DNA of 13,533 nucleotides, from contig CALGTJ010000199.1 in assembly GCA_937901435.1 (NCBI GenBank), forward strand, positions 1-13,533. The letters are read 5' to 3'. A model generated the notes under the pieces. It did no database searches. It saw nothing but the letters and a program-made list of their open reading frames with translations, and was not told where the DNA came from. Made by a program: the position numbers and the translations under genes. This document shows positions 6,616 through 13,533 of this stretch, piece after piece (position 1 is the first letter of the stretch; each line of letters opens with the position of its first letter). Source of the DNA: an uncultured Rhodobacter sp. (GTDB lineage Bacteria; Pseudomonadota; Alphaproteobacteria; Rhodobacterales; Rhodobacteraceae).

Positions 6616-6629
6616 TAGCAGTGAGCAGC

Positions 6630-6698
6630 CATTCATGCAAATCGCAGCGAAGGTGTCAAAAGAGCCCAAAGGCACCGATGCTGCGACCTGAACCAATG
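6630..6698. repeat. Imperfect long inverted repeat, possible dispersed intergenic element
   Basis: CATTCATGCAAATCGCAGC (6630-6648) pairs with GCTGCGACCTGAACCAATG (6680-6698) at 14 of 19 positions around a 31-base loop. It fills the gap between the fragment ending at 6615 and the convergent DUF2461 gene. It has the look of the noncoding dispersed repeats common in roseobacter genomes, but I cannot count copies. No T-run follows, so it is not a clear terminator. Confidence 0.35.
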
Positions 6699-6804
6699 TC
6701 GGCTTTGCTGATGCTTGGACGAGAGTTCCGCCAAAATTCAAGGGCCTCATAAACTTAACACTTGAGCCTTTTCGTTCCGCACGCTCTCGGCGGTCCACTG
6801 AACC

Positions 6805-7470
6805 TTACGCCAAAGCCGTCTTACCGAATTTGACTAATGGTCCTACAGTGCAGGCGAGATCCGCTACGATGCCAGTCACATCACCATTGAGCCATGAGGC
6901 CATCGCAACATCCGCGCGGATAATGAAGCTTTTCCGCTTGATGTCTTCCGCAAACGGGTGGTCCTCATATTCGCTAAATCCTTTTGGCATGCGCGTTAGG
7001 CGGTCCATATCCGCAAGTCCCGTTCCTGCATCGGACAACCCGTCTAGGACGGTTTGAAACGCATCAGGTTCGTCGATAATGCGTTGCCGGATCAGGCTAA
7101 GCTGCGCTGTTGGTAATTTATAGAATCCGCCAGCCACCCATCCGCCGCTGGCGTTCATTTCGACATAAACCATACCCGCCATTTCGGCTTTGGTTCCGCT
7201 GGGCGTTAAGACACCAGACACCGATGATTTATAAGGCGTTTTGTCTTTTGAGAACCGCACATCCCGATGCATCCGAAACATTGTTTTCGCGCTACCTTCA
7301 AGTGGGCGATCGCTGTCCATAAGGCGGTTCGATACATGTTCCAACATCTCGCCAAACGGGGCGAGGCAATGGGTTTTGATGTCGGCTTTATGCGCGTCAT
7401 ACCAGTCCTTGGTGTTGTTGCGCGCAAGCTGGTCCAGCAAGTCGAAGGACGTCTTTGAAATCAATGTCAT
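6805..7470 (-). CDS. DUF2461 (TIGR02453) family protein
   Basis: The 221-residue soluble protein shows the family's two landmarks. One is NNTKDWYDAHKADI (18-31), matching the NN..WF.AH..-type opening. The other is MFRMHRDVRFSKDKTPYKSS (64-83), matching the family's central RI.RD.RFSKDK.PYK block. A KLPTAQLSLIRQRI segment follows at about 118-131. Length is normal for the family and there is no signal peptide. The biochemical role of DUF2461 is not established. It lies 31 bp downstream of the TetR gene on the same strand and is probably co-transcribed, which places it under the efflux repressor's control. Nothing indicates an enzyme or transport role. Confidence 0.9.
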   Translation of the reverse strand: MTLISKTSFDLLDQLARNNTKDWYDAHKADIKTHCLAPFGEMLEHVSNRLMDSDRPLEGSAKTMFRMHRDVRFSKDKTPYKSSVSGVLTPSGTKAEMAGMVYVEMNASGGWVAGGFYKLPTAQLSLIRQRIIDEPDAFQTVLDGLSDAGTGLADMDRLTRMPKGFSEYEDHPFAEDIKRKSFIIRADVAMASWLNGDVTGIVADLACTVGPLVKFGKTALA

Positions 7471-7501
7471 GGTGATGCTCTTTTTTGATTACCTAACGGT
7501 A

Positions 7502-8104
7502 TTAACGCGAAGTCGCATGCATCTTCAGGATCGTGTTCACCGCACGCGTAGTCCGTTCTTGGACATCTGGGTACGGCACTTTAATGACCCCCAACTGGAC
7601 GCGCACCATGCCCAATCCTTCCAGCAACCCGATTAAATCCTCGGCAATATCCATCGGGCTTGTCAGATCCGACAGCACGCCCCGGTTTTGTGCGGCAGCG
7701 AACATTTTGGCAAAGTCGTTTTGCGTCTGACCATAGGCCGCATTAAAAAACGTCTCGCCGATATCGGGGTTTTCGCGCGCGCCTTCATGCATCAGGCGCG
7801 CAAATTCCAAGGTTTCCGCCTCGTTGAGGAAGGTCAGCAGCTTGGTTCCGTATTGTATCAGCGCCGTTTGTAGATCAGCGATCGTTTCTGTTTTCGGCGG
7901 TGTGATCTCGCGAAACCTCAAGGCCTCGGCCTCGGTCACGCACCGCAGAATATCAGCCATATTCTCAAAGTGGCGATAGATCGTGGCCTTTGACACAGCC
8001 GCCTCGCGTGCCAGCACGTCCGTCGATACTTGTCCGAAGCCATGCTCGAAAAACAACCGCCGAGCTGCATGTAAGATACGATCTTGAGATGTCGTTTTGC
8101 CCAT
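7502..8104 (-). CDS. TetR/AcrR-family repressor of the RND operon
   Basis: This 200-residue protein has the N-terminal TetR helix-turn-helix at about residues 7-55: RILHAARRLFFEHGFGQVST followed by VLAREAAVSKATIYRHFENM, with the typical SKATIYRHF recognition helix. The C-terminal all-helical ligand domain (about 75-195) resembles the AefR-like group, with FARLMHEGARENPDIGETFF. It is divergent from the RND adaptor gene, and the 115-bp gap contains two matching dyads. By analogy with AcrR it would repress the pump and itself until an unknown ligand binds. The start at 8104 fits the usual length before the HTH. DUF2461 follows on the same transcript. Confidence 0.92.
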   Translation of the reverse strand: MGKTTSQDRILHAARRLFFEHGFGQVSTDVLAREAAVSKATIYRHFENMADILRCVTEAEALRFREITPPKTETIADLQTALIQYGTKLLTFLNEAETLEFARLMHEGARENPDIGETFFNAAYGQTQNDFAKMFAAAQNRGVLSDLTSPMDIAEDLIGLLEGLGMVRVQLGVIKVPYPDVQERTTRAVNTILKMHATSR

Positions 8105-8137
8105 ACGACATACTTAGCAATCCTTTTGGAAAAGAAA

Positions 8138-8153
8138 AGTACTGCGCAGTACT
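8138..8153. promoter_or_regulatory. TetR operator 1, perfect 16-bp palindrome
   Basis: AGTACTGCGCAGTACT is a perfect dyad in the divergent intergenic region, 33 bp upstream of the tetR start. On the minus strand TTGCAG (8176-8171) lies 17 bp before AGTACT (8153-8148), so the operator may cover the tetR -10 region. The promoter match is weak; the dyad is exact. Confidence 0.75.
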
Positions 8154-8185
8154 CTTTCGGCTTGCCTAGTCTGCAACACGGCTTA

Positions 8186-8201
8186 AGTACCGCTTAGTAC
8201 T
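8186..8201. promoter_or_regulatory. TetR operator 2, imperfect copy near the RND start
   Basis: AGTACCGCTTAGTACT matches operator 1 at 13 of 16 positions and keeps both AGTAC-type half-sites. Its centre is 48 bp from that of operator 1, and it ends 18 bp before the adaptor start codon. On the plus strand TTGCCT (8162-8167) lies 17 bp before this region, so binding here would block pump transcription. Confidence 0.7.
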
Positions 8202-8219
8202 GTTCAAGAAAGCGCTCGC

Positions 8220-9296
8220 ATGAAACTGATCTTCCATATCGCAGCAGTCATGGCACTGGCCGCCCCCAGCTTTGCCCAAGATACTGATGTTCTGACACCG
8301 TCCGGCGATGTTGCCCCCATCCGCGCCGTCAAACTGATCCAAGCCGGTGGAGAGGCCGCAGCACTTGAACGGGTTTTCTTCGGTCAGGTCGCAGCGCGTG
8401 AAACGGTTGATCTATCGTTCGAGGTCGGTGGGCGACTGACTATGTTTGATGCACAAGAAGGGCAATTTCTGGATCAAGGCGTGCAAATCGCCGCGATGGA
8501 TCTGGCACCTTTTGAGCGCGCGGTGGAACGTGCAACACTTCAACTAGCGCAGGCAAACCGCGATCTGACGCGCGCGCAAACCCTCGTTCAATCCAATGCG
8601 GCGTCGGCGACGCAGGCGGAAAACGCGGAAACTGTCCGCGATCTGGCAGCTGTTTCATTGCGCGAGGCCACGGATGCGCTTGCAGATGCCACGCTGGCCG
8701 CCCCTTTCCGTGCTCTCGTCGCATCGCGTCTTACACCAAATTTTGCCAATGTGACGCCTGGTCAGCCCATCGTACGTCTGCATGATATGTCCGAGGTGCG
8801 CGTTGAAATAGATGTGCCAGAGCGGTTGTTTCAAAGCCTGTCGGATGTCGACGCAATCAGCTTTGTCGGCACATCGCCGTTGTTTAAGGGTGAGGTGCCC
8901 TTGGTCCTTCGCGAATTCAATGCAGAGACGCAAAATATTGGCCAAAGCTATCGAGTGACGCTGGCGTTGCCATCAAATCAAGTCCCCGCCGCGATCATTC
9001 CCGGTGCGTCAATGACCGTAACGGCGCGGCTTGCGCCAACCGACGGAAAAGCAATTGAACTCTCACCATCTGCTGTGTCCATCGGTGAGGACGGTGCACA
9101 GGTAATGGTCTATATCCCCAATACGGACGGCGAGAACGGAACCGTCAATTGGGCCTCTGTCGAAGTTGAGTCTTCCAATGGAACCTCGATCACCGTGACC
9201 GGCCTTGACCCGACAAGTCTGGTGGTCGGTGCAGGCATACAGATGTTGCGAGAGGGCGAAACTGTGCGTCCTTTCACCGGTCTGAGCGTGGAATAA
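8220..9296 (+). CDS. RND efflux periplasmic adaptor (membrane fusion protein)
   Basis: This 358-residue protein links an inner-membrane RND pump to an outer-membrane channel. A Sec signal peptide ends near residue 19 (MALAAPSFA), and no lipobox cysteine is present, so it is not a lipoprotein. The first lipoyl/barrel half (about 45-95) contains AARETVDLSFEVGGRLTMFD and EGQFLDQGVQIAAMD. A short alpha-hairpin covers about 97-155. The second lipoyl half starts at LAAPFRALVASRLTPNFANV, with PGQPIVRLHDM after it. A beta-barrel domain (about 190-275) and a membrane-proximal domain follow. The short hairpin implies a compact adaptor. It is the first gene downstream of the divergent TetR operators and ends 4 bp before the pump gene. 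Substrate cannot be read from the sequence. Confidence 0.92.
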   Translation: MKLIFHIAAVMALAAPSFAQDTDVLTPSGDVAPIRAVKLIQAGGEAAALERVFFGQVAARETVDLSFEVGGRLTMFDAQEGQFLDQGVQIAAMDLAPFERAVERATLQLAQANRDLTRAQTLVQSNAASATQAENAETVRDLAAVSLREATDALADATLAAPFRALVASRLTPNFANVTPGQPIVRLHDMSEVRVEIDVPERLFQSLSDVDAISFVGTSPLFKGEVPLVLREFNAETQNIGQSYRVTLALPSNQVPAAIIPGASMTVTARLAPTDGKAIELSPSAVSIGEDGAQVMVYIPNTDGENGTVNWASVEVESSNGTSITVTGLDPTSLVVGAGIQMLREGETVRPFTGLSVE

Positions 9297-9300
9297 GCCC

Positions 9301-12300
9301 ATGAAAATTGCACGTTTCTCGATAGAATACCCCATTTATACTTGGCTGTTTATGCTGTTCGCCCTTTTTGGCGGTGCCTTCGGCTATCTTTCCGTGGGCA
9401 AGCTAGAGGACCCGACGTTTACGTTGAAATCTGCGCTTGTCATCACGCCCTATCCCGGTGCGACTGCGTCAGAGGTTGCCGCAGAAATTTCCGAAGTTCT
9501 CGAGGCTGAAATCCAGCAGATGGACGAAATCAAGACCGTGTCATCACGCAATACCTTCGGCAGTTCGGTCATTGAGGTCGAGGTGGAGGATCAATTCGGC
9601 AGAGATGAGCTCCCCCAGATTTGGGATGATCTTCGTGATCGTGTCGCTGATGCGCAGCAAGGGCTGCCAGCAGGGGCCTTGCCGTCAATCGTAAATGACG
9701 ACTTTGGTGACGTGTTCGGAATTCTTTACGCGGTGTCTGCGCCCGGATTTTCAGATGCTGAAATCTGGGATATCGCAACCTTCATGCGCCGCGATCTATT
9801 GACCGTTGAAGGGGTCGCCAATGTTGAAATCCAAGGGCTACCGGAAGAAGCGATTTTCGTAGAACCCTCGTCGCAGGTTGTATCCTCCTTGGGCATTGAT
9901 CCCAATTTGATCATCGGCGCAATCAGTGCGTCGACGGCCATCAACCCCACTGGTTTTGTGGCGAATGGCAGCGCTAATTTAAGGATCCAAGGACCCTCTG
10001 CCGAGGATAGCGTCAGCGAAATCAGCGGCCTGACGTTCGGGTTTCAGGGCGAGGTTCTGAACCTTCTGGACATTGCCGAGGTTAGCCGGGGTCGTGTTGA
10101 TGAACCTGAACACATCTTGCGCCACAACGGCCAAGAGGTGTTTACCCTCGGTGTGTCGGGGCTGTTGTCGGAAAACATTGTCACCGTCGGTCAGCGCGTT
10201 GAGGCGGAATTGGCGGTGCTAGAAGGCCTTCTCCCCGTCGGTGTGAGCGTCACGCCAATCTATGAGCAACACCGCGTCGTTGATGAGGCCAACAGCAGTT
10301 TCCTAATCTCGCTGGCGATGTCTGTCGGTGTGGTCATTGGCGTGCTTGCGATGTTTATGGGGCCGCGCGCCGCTGTGGTGGTGGGTGTTTCCCTGTTGCT
10401 CACTGTGACCTCGACCTTCTTTTTTATGTATTTGTTCGATGTCAAAGTTGAACGCATCAGCCTTGGTGCGCTGATCATCGCGATGGGCATGTTGGTCGAC
10501 AATGGCATCGTCATTGCCGAAGGTATGCAACAGGAAATGCGCAAGGGGCGAAACTCGCGTGAGGCGGCAGACACGGCGTCCAAAAAGACACAAATTCCAT
10601 TGTTAGGCGCGACAGTCATCGGGATTATGGCATTTGCGGGCATCGGTTTGTCGCCAGATGCCACGGGCGAGTTCATGTTCTCACTGTTTGCCGTTATCGC
10701 GATATCGCTGGCGTTATCATGGATTATCGCCGTAACGGTGACGCCTTTGTTGGGTCATTACCTGTTCAAAACCGGCGGGCTGGTGGGGGATGATACGGGC
10801 TATAATGGCCCCGTCTTTCGCGCATATGGCGGTTTGGTGCGTTGGGCGCTCAAGCTGCGTTGGTTGGTGATTGCGGGCCTGATCGGGACGACAGTTGCCT
10901 GCGTGATGGCATTTGGGCAGGTCAAACAGCAGTTCTTTCCACCCGCAACGACGCCGCTGTTCTATTTGGAATACAAGGCCGCTCAGGGAACGGCCATCGG
11001 GGAGGTGTCCAATGATCTGGCCGTGATCGAAGACTGGCTTTTGGCGCGCGATGACGTGGAAGCGGTGACAGCCACAATCGGGCAAGGCCTGACCCGTTTC
11101 ATCCTGACCTACAATCCTGCGCGTCGCGACAGTTCCTATGGACAATTGGTTATCCGCGCCACAACGGACGCGGCAATCCCGGCACTGCGTGCTGACCTTG
11201 ATCAGTTTGGGATTGAAGCCTTGCCATGGGCAGAGCTGCAAACAAAACGTATCATTTATGGCCCGCCCGTCAGCTCGGACATCGAGGCGCGTTTTTCTGG
11301 CCCTGATCCGCAGGTCTTGCGCGCATTGGCCGAACAAGCTGAGGGTATTTTGCGCGATGCAACGTCCCTGCTTCATTCGGAACACAGTGATTGGCGCGAA
11401 CGCGAAATTGTCACCCGCCCAATCTATGCCGAAGATCGTGCCCAAGCGGCCGGAATTGCGCGCAGTGATTTGGCCAACGCCATCGCCCTTGCCACCAACG
11501 GTATCACCGCGGGGACATACCGCGAACGCGACCGCCTGATCGACATCATCGTGCGCACACCGCGCGCCGAAACTGCACGGGACGGCCAGCTTTTGGACCA
11601 AATCGTCTATTCAAATGCCATTGGTGGCTATCTGCCGCTGAGCCAAGTGATTGACGGCTTCATCGTCGTCGCAGAAGATCCTGTGATCGAGCGGCGCAAT
11701 CGTTTGGCGACGATCACAGTCCAAGCCAACGTCATTGACGGGCTGACCCCACCAACTGTCTTTGCCGAAGTCAGGCCGCTGATCGAAGCCATTGAGCTGC
11801 CGTTGGGCTATCGGTTTGAATGGGGTGGCGAGTTTGAAAGCGCGGGTGAAGCGCAGGCATCGCTTGGCCGCCAAATGCCGCTGGCCTTTGGGACAATGCT
11901 GCTGATTACCCTTTTGCTCTTTGGTAAGCTGCGCCAGACCGCCGTGATCTGGACCATTGTTCCGATGGCATTGAACGGGGTGGCGCTTGGGCTGCTATAT
12001 ACGAACCTTGCTTTCAGTTTTACCGCAATGCTGGGGCTGTTGTCGTTGTCGGGAATGTTGATCAAGAACGCGATTGTTCTTGTCGAAGAAATTGATGCCC
12101 AAAAGGCCGAAGGGTTGGCGCAGGATAAGGCGATCATCACCGCCAGCGTCAGTCGTCTGCGCCCCGTCGTCTTGGCCGCAGGCACGACAATTCTGGGCAT
12201 GTTGCCACTGTTGGCCGACGGGTTCTTTGCCGCGATGGCGGTTACGATCATGGGCGGCTTGGGCTTTGCGTCCATTTTGACGTTGATTGGGGTTCCGGTC

Positions 12301-12372
12301 CTCTATCACACCTATCTGGGCAAAGAACGGCGCGCGGACAAACGCGCCGCTCTTGCGATGGCGACACCGTAA
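9301..12372 (+). CDS. RND efflux pump permease (AcrB-like, HAE type)
   Basis: The protein is a proton-driven inner-membrane exporter of 1023 residues, full length for the family. It begins FSIEYPIYTWLFMLFALFGG (TM1), followed by the first large periplasmic loop with VITPYPGATASEVAAEISEV. TM4 carries GMLVDNGIVIAEG with D400, equivalent to the AcrB proton-relay aspartates, although the second aspartate is replaced by N401. TM10 carries LSGMLIKNAIVLVEEID with K922, equivalent to AcrB K940. These support a drug/organic-compound pump of the hydrophobe/amphiphile class rather than a metal pump. The second periplasmic loop spans about 545-850. It starts 4 bp after the adaptor stop, and its own stop overlaps the next start (TAATG). 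No TolC-type gene is in the window. Confidence 0.95.
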   Translation: MKIARFSIEYPIYTWLFMLFALFGGAFGYLSVGKLEDPTFTLKSALVITPYPGATASEVAAEISEVLEAEIQQMDEIKTVSSRNTFGSSVIEVEVEDQFGRDELPQIWDDLRDRVADAQQGLPAGALPSIVNDDFGDVFGILYAVSAPGFSDAEIWDIATFMRRDLLTVEGVANVEIQGLPEEAIFVEPSSQVVSSLGIDPNLIIGAISASTAINPTGFVANGSANLRIQGPSAEDSVSEISGLTFGFQGEVLNLLDIAEVSRGRVDEPEHILRHNGQEVFTLGVSGLLSENIVTVGQRVEAELAVLEGLLPVGVSVTPIYEQHRVVDEANSSFLISLAMSVGVVIGVLAMFMGPRAAVVVGVSLLLTVTSTFFFMYLFDVKVERISLGALIIAMGMLVDNGIVIAEGMQQEMRKGRNSREAADTASKKTQIPLLGATVIGIMAFAGIGLSPDATGEFMFSLFAVIAISLALSWIIAVTVTPLLGHYLFKTGGLVGDDTGYNGPVFRAYGGLVRWALKLRWLVIAGLIGTTVACVMAFGQVKQQFFPPATTPLFYLEYKAAQGTAIGEVSNDLAVIEDWLLARDDVEAVTATIGQGLTRFILTYNPARRDSSYGQLVIRATTDAAIPALRADLDQFGIEALPWAELQTKRIIYGPPVSSDIEARFSGPDPQVLRALAEQAEGILRDATSLLHSEHSDWREREIVTRPIYAEDRAQAAGIARSDLANAIALATNGITAGTYRERDRLIDIIVRTPRAETARDGQLLDQIVYSNAIGGYLPLSQVIDGFIVVAEDPVIERRNRLATITVQANVIDGLTPPTVFAEVRPLIEAIELPLGYRFEWGGEFESAGEAQASLGRQMPLAFGTMLLITLLLFGKLRQTAVIWTIVPMALNGVALGLLYTNLAFSFTAMLGLLSLSGMLIKNAIVLVEEIDAQKAEGLAQDKAIITASVSRLRPVVLAAGTTILGMLPLLADGFFAAMAVTIMGGLGFASILTLIGVPVLYHTYLGKERRADKRAALAMATP

Positions 12373-12956
12373 TGGCCGGCATTCCGACAGAGCGGTTTGA
12401 AAAGGTGCAGGTGGCGTCCGTGTCAGAGCTGCGCGCGTGGCTTACGGCACATCACGCGCAGTCAGAAAACGTCTGGTTGGTGACGTTCAAGAAAAACGTA
12501 CCCAACAAATTTGTATCCACCCAAGACATCTTGGACGAGGTGATCGCCTTCGGTTGGATCGACGGCATCCGGCGCAAGCTGGACGACGAGCGCACCATGC
12601 AGATCATCGGGCCGCGGCACACGCAAGCCTGGGCCAAAAGTTATAAGGAGCGTGCGGCAAAGCTGATCAAAGAGGGTCGCATGACCGACGCGGGCTTGCA
12701 CTCAATCGAGGCGTCCAAAGCGAACGGATTGTGGGATTACTGGGCCGATGTGGATGCGCTGATCGTTCCTGACGATTTGCGCGCGGCACTCGATGCCTTG
12801 CCGCTCGCAGCCAAAAATTTTGACAAAAGCGCGCCATCGTACCGGCGCAATCTATTGCGCTGGGTGAAACAGGCCAAAACACCTCCGACCCGGGCCAAAC
12901 GGATCGCTCAAATCGTGGACTTCGCCGCGCGGGACGAGAAAATTCCGCAGATGTAG
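12372..12956 (+). CDS. YdeI/OmpD-associated (OmdA) family protein
   Basis: The 194-residue soluble protein matches the YdeI/OmdA family. It has a SVSELRAWLTAHHAQSENVW opening (16-35), the conserved ILDEVIAFGWIDGIRRKLDD block (53-72), TMQIIGPRHTQAWAKSYKER (75-94), a LIKEGRMTDAG segment, and the C-terminal RRNLLRWVKQAKTPPTRAKR motif (158-177). Members have been linked to bacteriocin or peptide resistance, but no catalytic activity is firmly known. Its ATG shares one base with the pump's stop codon, so it is translationally coupled to the RND genes and probably repressed by the same TetR protein. This makes it a plausible accessory factor for the same stress. Length is normal for the family. Confidence 0.9.
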   Translation: MAGIPTERFEKVQVASVSELRAWLTAHHAQSENVWLVTFKKNVPNKFVSTQDILDEVIAFGWIDGIRRKLDDERTMQIIGPRHTQAWAKSYKERAAKLIKEGRMTDAGLHSIEASKANGLWDYWADVDALIVPDDLRAALDALPLAAKNFDKSAPSYRRNLLRWVKQAKTPPTRAKRIAQIVDFAARDEKIPQM

Positions 12957-13055
12957 CCAAATTTTGGCGGCGGGCTGACTTCAGCATTGTTATCAGGCGG
13001 CAGTTAAAAACAACCATGCTCTCGAGCATTAGGTATCATGTCTAGCTACGCCAGA

Positions 13056-13088
13056 GCAGACTTTGGCGCAGCTGCAGCGAAAGTCTGC
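13056..13088. repeat. Hairpin with perfect 9-bp arms downstream of the efflux operon
   Basis: GCAGACTTT (13056-13064) and AAAGTCTGC (13080-13088) flank a 15-base loop that includes CAGCTG. It lies between the OmdA-like gene and the convergent small ORF. No T-run follows, so it is not a classical terminator; it may be a dispersed intergenic repeat or a bidirectional stop signal. Confidence 0.4.
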
Positions 13089-13166
13089 AAAGTCCCGCTC
13101 TGCCGTCCTTCAAATCTGGTGCGGCGAACGACTGGTTCGGTGAATTACGCGCGATCAATGGTTGCG

Positions 13167-13388
13167 TTACGCCTGATCCATCTCCGCCTGCTTCAACTGA
13201 TCTTCCAGCCCTCTCAGATCATCCACCGCCAGATCGAGACGATCTCGGTCGCCACCGTCGCGTTCCTCAAGTTGCATTTCGCCTTGATCGGCAAAGTTCA
13301 TTTCCTGCTGTCGTTGCCCTTCTTCGACAACGACTTGAACAGCCCCCGAACGTTTTTTGAGGCGAGAGACCGATTTAGCAGCACTCAT
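13167..13388 (-). CDS. Small highly charged protein of unknown function
   Basis: This is a 73-residue open frame. The N-terminus is basic (MSAAKSVSRLKKRSG), and the rest is dominated by Glu, Gln, Asp and Arg (VVVEEGQRQQEM, GEMQLEERDGGDRDRLDL, LRGLEDQLKQAEMDQA). The last 25 residues look able to form an amphipathic or coiled-coil helix. Codon choice looks normal for the window. An AGGAG sequence directly abuts the ATG at 13388, too close for an ideal ribosome site, and no other in-frame start exists before the upstream stop. I recognise no family. It has no signal or membrane segment. An opposite-strand frame at 13038-13406 covers the same DNA but looks like its shadow. Confidence 0.45.
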   Translation of the reverse strand: MSAAKSVSRLKKRSGAVQVVVEEGQRQQEMNFADQGEMQLEERDGGDRDRLDLAVDDLRGLEDQLKQAEMDQA

Positions 13389-13533
13389 CTCCTGCGGGCC
13401 ATTTGAGCGCTCCCCACGGTGCTGTCAGACTAATCAGAACTCGCATCAGATTGCTAGCGCAGCCTGAATCTATGCGCACAATAGTTGGCGCCACTCAGCA
13501 AGAGCAGCGGTTCGATTGAGCTTGAAATTGTCT

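Noticed and set aside
10717..11601. 294-codon minus-strand open frame inside the RND permease
   Set aside because: It is the shadow of a full-length, clearly recognised permease; composition is atypical and no domain is visible.
12954..12971. GCCAAATTTTGGC after the OmdA-like gene as a terminator
   Set aside because: The near-palindrome leaves a one-base loop and has no following T-run, so it cannot work as a standard intrinsic terminator.

Overview
The window reads as accessory DNA of an alphaproteobacterium, most likely a Rhodobacteraceae/roseobacter-type member. The grounds are protein style, moderately GC-rich codon use, a family at 337-1335 that I know from plasmids of this class, and a sulfite dehydrogenase locus laid out as in Sinorhizobium meliloti. 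No rRNA, tRNA or CRISPR array is visible. All family names come from reading the translations, not from a database search.

Left edge (1-2040): the 5' end of a TniA/TnsB-like transposase runs off the window on the minus strand. Next to it are repeated TTTCAGC motifs that could be a transposon end, then a DUF1612/HTH_13-type DNA-binding protein, about 430 bp without a credible gene, and a decayed ArsR-family repressor that keeps a perfect palindrome beside its start.

Sulfite module (2114-5434): an ECF sigma factor and its membrane anti-sigma factor overlap by ATGA. They converge, with 1 bp between stop codons, on a Tat-exported molybdenum sulfite dehydrogenase (sorT type) followed by a di-heme cytochrome c. 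An ECF-type promoter (GGAAT-N17-CGTT) precedes sorT, and a 10-bp perfect hairpin lies between sorT and the cytochrome gene. The module would oxidise periplasmic sulfite to sulfate and pass electrons to c-type cytochromes, with the sigma pair as its regulator.

Origin-like region (5440-6800): no convincing intact gene. It holds an array of 20-bp iteron-like repeats (three in perfect tandem, two more upstream), an exact DnaA box just beyond, and a 5'-truncated membrane-protein fragment. This looks like a plasmid replication origin, or the relic of one, without a recognisable rep gene in the window.

Efflux module (6805-12956): a TetR-type repressor and a DUF2461 protein are transcribed leftward. 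Divergently there is a three-gene run of RND periplasmic adaptor, RND permease and a YdeI/OmdA-like protein, with gaps of 4 bp and a 1-bp overlap. The divergent promoter region carries two related 16-bp operators, one a perfect palindrome. No outer-membrane channel is encoded here, so a TolC-like partner must lie elsewhere.

Right edge (12957-13533): a hairpin-forming repeat and a small, highly charged ORF of unknown function.
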